From: Halieaceae bacterium UBA5044
GTDB taxonomy: Bacteria > Pseudomonadota > Gammaproteobacteria > Pseudomonadales > Halieaceae
Assembly: GCA_002416125.1 (NCBI GenBank)
Contig: DIBU01000013.1
Span: forward strand, 299,899 to 363,898
Direction of reading: 5' to 3'
Length of the DNA: 64,000 nt
Shown: in pieces, positions 60,402 through 64,000 of the stretch
Layout: each line of letters begins with the position of its first letter
Numbering within the stretch: position 1 is the first letter of the stretch
The notes under the pieces: generated by a model
Database searches by the model: none
What the model was told of the DNA's origin: nothing
The model's input: the letters and a program-made list of their open reading frames with translations, nothing else
Made by a program: the position numbers and the translations under genes

Positions 60402-61100
60402 ATGACAAGTATTCTCGCGATTGATACCTCGACCGACGCCTGCTCCGTTGCACTGTCGGGCAGCAACACCGTGCGTGTTTTACTGGAGCATGCGCCGCGC
60501 CGCCACAACCAGCTCCTGCTGGGTATGCTGCGTGAACTGTTGCCGCAAGGGCCTGGTAATCTCGACGCCGTGGCCTATGGTTCTGGCCCCGGCTCCTTCA
60601 CCGGCCTGCGCATTACGGCCAGCGCCGCTCAGGGCATTTGTTACGCCGCGCAATTGCCCGCCCTGCCGGTGTCCACGCTCGCCGCGCAGGTGCAGTCTGC
60701 CATTCGCCTCGGGCTGGCAGGCGAGGGTGACTGGGTATTGAGCACCCTGGATGCGCACATCGGCGAGCTTTACTGGGGACTGTACCGGGTTGTTGATGGT
60801 TTGCCCCAAGCGGCGTCCGCGGCGTCAGCCTGCCACCCCGGGGAATTGGTTCTTCCCGTGAAGGAGTCGCTGGTCGCGGTGGGCAGTGGCCTGCATTATC
60901 TCGAGCAGATGCCTGGCAACTGCCGGGATCTGTTCAGCACCGTCCACGGTGAGTTACTGCCGAGTGCCGAGGACATTCTGCCACTTGCCCAGCGCGCCTT
61001 TCTGGCCGGGGAATGGCAGCGCGCCGAGGCGGTTTGCCCGGTCTATGTACGCGACGAGGTGCGCTGGAAGAAGCTCGCCGAGCAGGGGCCACGCGGCTGA
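60402..61100 (+). CDS. tsaB: tRNA threonylcarbamoyladenosine biosynthesis protein TsaB
   Basis: A 232-residue member of the ASKHA fold and partner of TsaD in forming t6A37 of tRNA. ILAIDTSTDACSVAL is the N-terminal phosphate-binding motif, and YGSGPGSFTGLRI is diagnostic for TsaB. The ATG at 60402 is the normal start; the frame opening at 60372 adds no conserved residues. The stop overlaps the uppP start (TGATG). Confidence 0.95.
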   Translation: MTSILAIDTSTDACSVALSGSNTVRVLLEHAPRRHNQLLLGMLRELLPQGPGNLDAVAYGSGPGSFTGLRITASAAQGICYAAQLPALPVSTLAAQVQSAIRLGLAGEGDWVLSTLDAHIGELYWGLYRVVDGLPQAASAASACHPGELVLPVKESLVAVGSGLHYLEQMPGNCRDLFSTVHGELLPSAEDILPLAQRAFLAGEWQRAEAVCPVYVRDEVRWKKLAEQGPRG

Positions 61101-61900
61101 TGGATGTGCTACAGGCCATGTTCCTCGCTTTCCTGCAGGGCGTTACCGAGTTCCTGCCCATCTCCAGTTCCGCACACCTGGTCATTCCCTCGCTGGTTCT
61201 GGGCTGGCAGGATGAGGGCCTGACCTTTGACGTTGCGGTGCACGTGGGCACCCTGCTTGCCGTGGTGTTGTATTACCGGCGTGATCTGTGCGCCATGGCC
61301 GGCAGCTGCCTCGGGCTGCTGCAGGGTCGGGGCAGGAACGAGGACACGCGCCTGGTGCTGTATCTGGCACTTGCCACGGTGCCCGTCTGCGTGGTCGGTT
61401 TCCTCGCAGACGACGTCATCGAATCACAGCTGCGCACGTTGCCCGTCATTGCGACGACCACGCTGCTGTTCGGCCTGCTTCTGGGGCTGGCGGATCGACA
61501 TGCCCGGCATGCCGCGTCCTTCGCGACCCTCACCCTGGGTATCGCTCTGGCCATCGGGCTGGCACAGGCGCTGGCGCCCGTGCCCGGTGTATCGCGCTCG
61601 GGAGTGACGTTGACGGCGGGCCTGTTACTGGGCCTGGATCGCGGCACGGCGGCCCGCTTTGCTTTCCTGCTTTCGATACCTGTCATTGCCGGTGCCGGAT
61701 TATTGAAGGGCGTACAACTGGTGCAGGCGAGTGCTGCGGTAGACTGGGTGCTGATGCTCTCTGCTGCCCTGTTGGCGGCCGTCACCGCCTACGCCTGTAT
61801 CGGCCTGTTCCTGCGTCTGCTGGAACGGGTAGGCCTGATGCCCTTCGTGTACTACCGCATTGCTCTGGCTGCGGTGCTGTACGCGCTGTGGCTGTTTTAA
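61100..61900 (+). CDS. uppP: Undecaprenyl-diphosphatase
   Basis: An eight-helix inner-membrane enzyme of 266 residues that recycles the lipid carrier of cell-wall synthesis. LQGVTEFLPISSSAHLV carries the catalytic Glu and the SSSAH segment. PGVSRSGVTLTAGLLLG is the second motif with the conserved Arg. It overlaps tsaB by one base. Confidence 0.96.
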   Translation: MDVLQAMFLAFLQGVTEFLPISSSAHLVIPSLVLGWQDEGLTFDVAVHVGTLLAVVLYYRRDLCAMAGSCLGLLQGRGRNEDTRLVLYLALATVPVCVVGFLADDVIESQLRTLPVIATTTLLFGLLLGLADRHARHAASFATLTLGIALAIGLAQALAPVPGVSRSGVTLTAGLLLGLDRGTAARFAFLLSIPVIAGAGLLKGVQLVQASAAVDWVLMLSAALLAAVTAYACIGLFLRLLERVGLMPFVYYRIALAAVLYALWLF

Positions 61901-61926
61901 CGTTGTTTCCGGGAGGCGCAGTACCC

Positions 61927-63234
61927 ATGCATGTCGATCAGTTCAACCGCGAGCTGCTGGCCTTTCTCGCTGCCGCCAGCACGCCATTTCATGCGGTCAG
62001 CGCGTTGGTGAGCCGCTTGCAGTCTGCGGGGTTCCGCGCGCTGCAGTCAGACCAGTCCTGGTCGCTGGAGCCGGGGGGGCGCTACTACCTGACGCGCAAC
62101 GATAGCTCCATTGTCGCCTTTACCGTCGGTTCCGAGGCGGCTCCCGAGGGCGGCATGCGCATGGTAGGTGCGCATACCGACAGCCCCTGCCTGATGGTCA
62201 AGCCCGCTCCGGAGAAGCGGCGGGCGGGATACTTCCAGCTGGGCGTGGAGGTCTACGGCGGTGCCTTGCTCAACCCCTGGTTCGACCGTGATCTGTCGCT
62301 CGCGGGGCGGGTCAGCTATGCCGATCAGGCGGGTGCATTGCGTACCGCCACGGTGGATTTCCGTCGTCCGCTGGCGGTAATCCCCAGTCTTGCCATCCAT
62401 CTCGACCGGGAGGCCAACCAGTCGCGCAGCATCAACCCGCAGACAGATATCCTGCCGGTACTGGCCCTGCAGGCAGAGCCGGGCACGCCGTCGTTTCGCG
62501 AACTCCTGCGCGATCGCCTGCTGATGGAGCAGCCGGACTGTGCTGTACGGGAAGTACTGGACTACGAGCTCTGCTTTTACGATACACAGCCTCCGGCGCT
62601 GGTGGGATTGCACGAGGAGTTCATCGCCTCGGCCCGCCTCGACAATCTGCTGAGTTGTTTTACCGGGCTGCAGTCACTGCTGGCGGCAGACGGACGTCAG
62701 AGCTGTCTGCTGGTTTGCAATGATCACGAGGAAGTGGGCAGCCTGTCCACCTCGGGAGCCCAGGGTCCGCTGCTGCTCTCCACGCTGCGGCGGCTGGTGC
62801 CTGACGAGGTGACGCTGGCGCAATTGGTGGCAAACTCGCTGATGATTTCCGCAGACAACGCCCACGGCATCCACCCAAACTATGCCGACAAGCACGACGA
62901 TAACCACGGCCCGCTGCTGAATGCCGGCCCGGTCATCAAGATTAACGCCAACCAGCGCTACGCCACCAATGCAGAGACGGCGGGTCTGTTTCGCCTGCTG
63001 GCGAAGGAGGAGGGCGTGGCGGTGCAGAGCTTTGTGGTCCGCTCGGACATGGGCTGCGGCAGTACCATTGGCCCGATTACCGCCGGTGGCACGGGTATCC
63101 GCACGCTGGATATCGGTGTCCCCACGTTCGCCATGCACTCGGTTCGTGAACTGGCCGGGCGCGACGACGCCGCGCAGCTGTGTCGGGTTTTGCAGCGCTT
63201 CTACAACCACCCCGGCAGGCTGACGCCAGCCTGA
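61927..63234 (+). CDS. apeB: M18-family aminopeptidase (ApeB-like)
   Basis: A cocatalytic zinc aminopeptidase of 435 residues, cytoplasmic. Metal ligands are visible in VGAHTDSPCL, CNDHEEVGSLS, and the C-terminal AMHSVREL; RSDMGCGSTIGPI is a family signature. The preference in this family is for acidic N-terminal residues. The ATG at 61927 follows GGGAGG at 10 bases; the open frame from 61288 runs inside uppP. Confidence 0.93.
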   Translation: MHVDQFNRELLAFLAAASTPFHAVSALVSRLQSAGFRALQSDQSWSLEPGGRYYLTRNDSSIVAFTVGSEAAPEGGMRMVGAHTDSPCLMVKPAPEKRRAGYFQLGVEVYGGALLNPWFDRDLSLAGRVSYADQAGALRTATVDFRRPLAVIPSLAIHLDREANQSRSINPQTDILPVLALQAEPGTPSFRELLRDRLLMEQPDCAVREVLDYELCFYDTQPPALVGLHEEFIASARLDNLLSCFTGLQSLLAADGRQSCLLVCNDHEEVGSLSTSGAQGPLLLSTLRRLVPDEVTLAQLVANSLMISADNAHGIHPNYADKHDDNHGPLLNAGPVIKINANQRYATNAETAGLFRLLAKEEGVAVQSFVVRSDMGCGSTIGPITAGGTGIRTLDIGVPTFAMHSVRELAGRDDAAQLCRVLQRFYNHPGRLTPA

Positions 63235-63328
63235 GCTCGCTCCCCGGCTGCCGTGCGCGTAGCCACTGCCGGGTGCACAGGATAAACTGGCGGCCGCAGC
63301 TGTTTGGCCGTCAATGTACAGGATATTC

Positions 63329-64000
63329 ATGACAACACAACGAGTTCTCACCGGCATCACCACCACCGGGACGCCGCATCTGGGCAATTTTGTCGGGGCG
63401 ATACGCCCGGCGATTGCCGCCTCACAGGACCCGGCGACAGAGTCCTTTCTGTTCCTTGCCGACTACCATGCCCTGATCAAGTGTCAGGACCCGGCCCAGG
63501 TGCGTCAGTCCAGCAAGGAAATTGCCGCCACCTGGCTGGCGCTTGGGCTTGATACCGAGCGGGCTGTGTTCTATCGCCAGTCGGATATCCCGGAAATCAC
63601 CGAGCTGACCTGGATTCTGTGCTGCAACGCGGCCAAAGGGCTGATGAACCGCGCGCATGCCTACAAGGCTGCGACCCAGGCCAACGAGGAGGCGGGTGAG
63701 GACCCGGATTTTGGCGTTACCATGGGGCTGTTCAGCTACCCGGTGTTGATGGCGGCGGATATCCTCATGTTCGGTGCGCATCGGGTACCTGTCGGTCGCG
63801 ACCAGATCCAGCACGTGGAGATGGCGCGGGATATCGCCCAGCGTTTCAATCACCATTTTGCCCCGCTGTTCACGCTTCCCGAGGCCGTGGTTGAAGAGCA
63901 TGTCGCGGTCCTGCAGGGCCTGGATGGTCGCAAGATGAGTAAAAGCTACCAGAATACGATTCCGCTGTTTCTCCCGGAAAAGCAGCTGCGCAAGGCGATC
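63329..64000 (+). CDS. trpS: Tryptophanyl-tRNA synthetase, 3'-truncated by window edge
   Basis: The first 224 residues of a class I tRNA synthetase. GTPHLGNFVGAIRP contains the HIGH-like motif (PHLGN). DYHALIK, VPVGRDQIQHVE and the KMSKS loop (GRKMSKSYQN) are typical of TrpRS. The ATG at 63329 has AGGA upstream. The C-terminal part, with the rest of the anticodon-binding region, lies beyond base 64000. Confidence 0.95.
   Translation, partial: MTTQRVLTGITTTGTPHLGNFVGAIRPAIAASQDPATESFLFLADYHALIKCQDPAQVRQSSKEIAATWLALGLDTERAVFYRQSDIPEITELTWILCCNAAKGLMNRAHAYKAATQANEEAGEDPDFGVTMGLFSYPVLMAADILMFGAHRVPVGRDQIQHVEMARDIAQRFNHHFAPLFTLPEAVVEEHVAVLQGLDGRKMSKSYQNTIPLFLPEKQLRKAI

Overview
This window is a GC-rich, densely coding stretch of chromosome from an aerobic, probably marine gammaproteobacterium. 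The evidence is the housekeeping order rpoE-rseA-rseB-rseC-mucD-lepA-lepB-DUF4845-rnc-era-recO-acpS, the cysM-relA-mazG block, an sdhE/ygfX pair next to ygfZ, a complete ectoine operon and a complete cbb3 oxidase operon. The mixture would fit the Halieaceae/Cellvibrionales neighbourhood, but that placement is inference. No rRNA, tRNA, insertion sequence, prophage or CRISPR array was seen, and no gap without a gene exceeds 300 bases.

Layout. (1) 1-4264: the end of a meta-cleavage catabolic operon of the steroid/aromatic type: flavin monooxygenase oxygenase component (cut by the window edge), C-C hydrolase, hydratase, acylating acetaldehyde dehydrogenase and 4-hydroxy-2-oxovalerate aldolase. 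(2) 4316-5716: soluble transhydrogenase. (3) 5812-10515: MarR-type EctR divergent from ectA-ectB-ectC-ask; two copies of one 12-base operator word cover the two promoters. (4) 10641-11324: OmpW porin. (5) 11426-20499, minus strand: Yip1-family protein, ccoNOQP, ccoGHIS and a TauE/SafE-like membrane protein, with an FNR box at about -41 of a candidate promoter at the head and the fnr/anr gene immediately upstream. (6) 21461-26082: a DUF1631-GGDEF-EAL protein overlapping a LuxR-type regulator. (7) 26290-29096: SDR and PQQ-dependent dehydrogenase. (8) 29306-34939: a coenzyme F420 operon (F420:NADPH reductase, cofE, cofD and one 1077-residue CofC-CofG-CofH fusion), with ung directly downstream.

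(9) 35623-43445: ygfZ, sdhE, ygfX, a secreted S10 carboxypeptidase divergent from an arylsulfatase, a CBS-domain protein, a small secreted hypothetical and nadB. (10) 43708-53751: the sigma-E envelope stress operon with a near-perfect sigma-E promoter, then translation, secretion and RNA-processing genes. (11) 53834-64000: cysM, relA, mazG, adk, a histone-H1-like Lys/Ala protein with a strong terminator, mobA, tsaB, uppP, an M18 aminopeptidase and the start of trpS.

The most interesting item is the complete F420 biosynthesis operon with its triple-fused CofC-CofG-CofH protein, an unusual cofactor for this type of bacterium. Next are two well-supported regulatory predictions: the paired EctR operators, and the FNR-dependent promoter reading into the Yip1-cbb3 operon.
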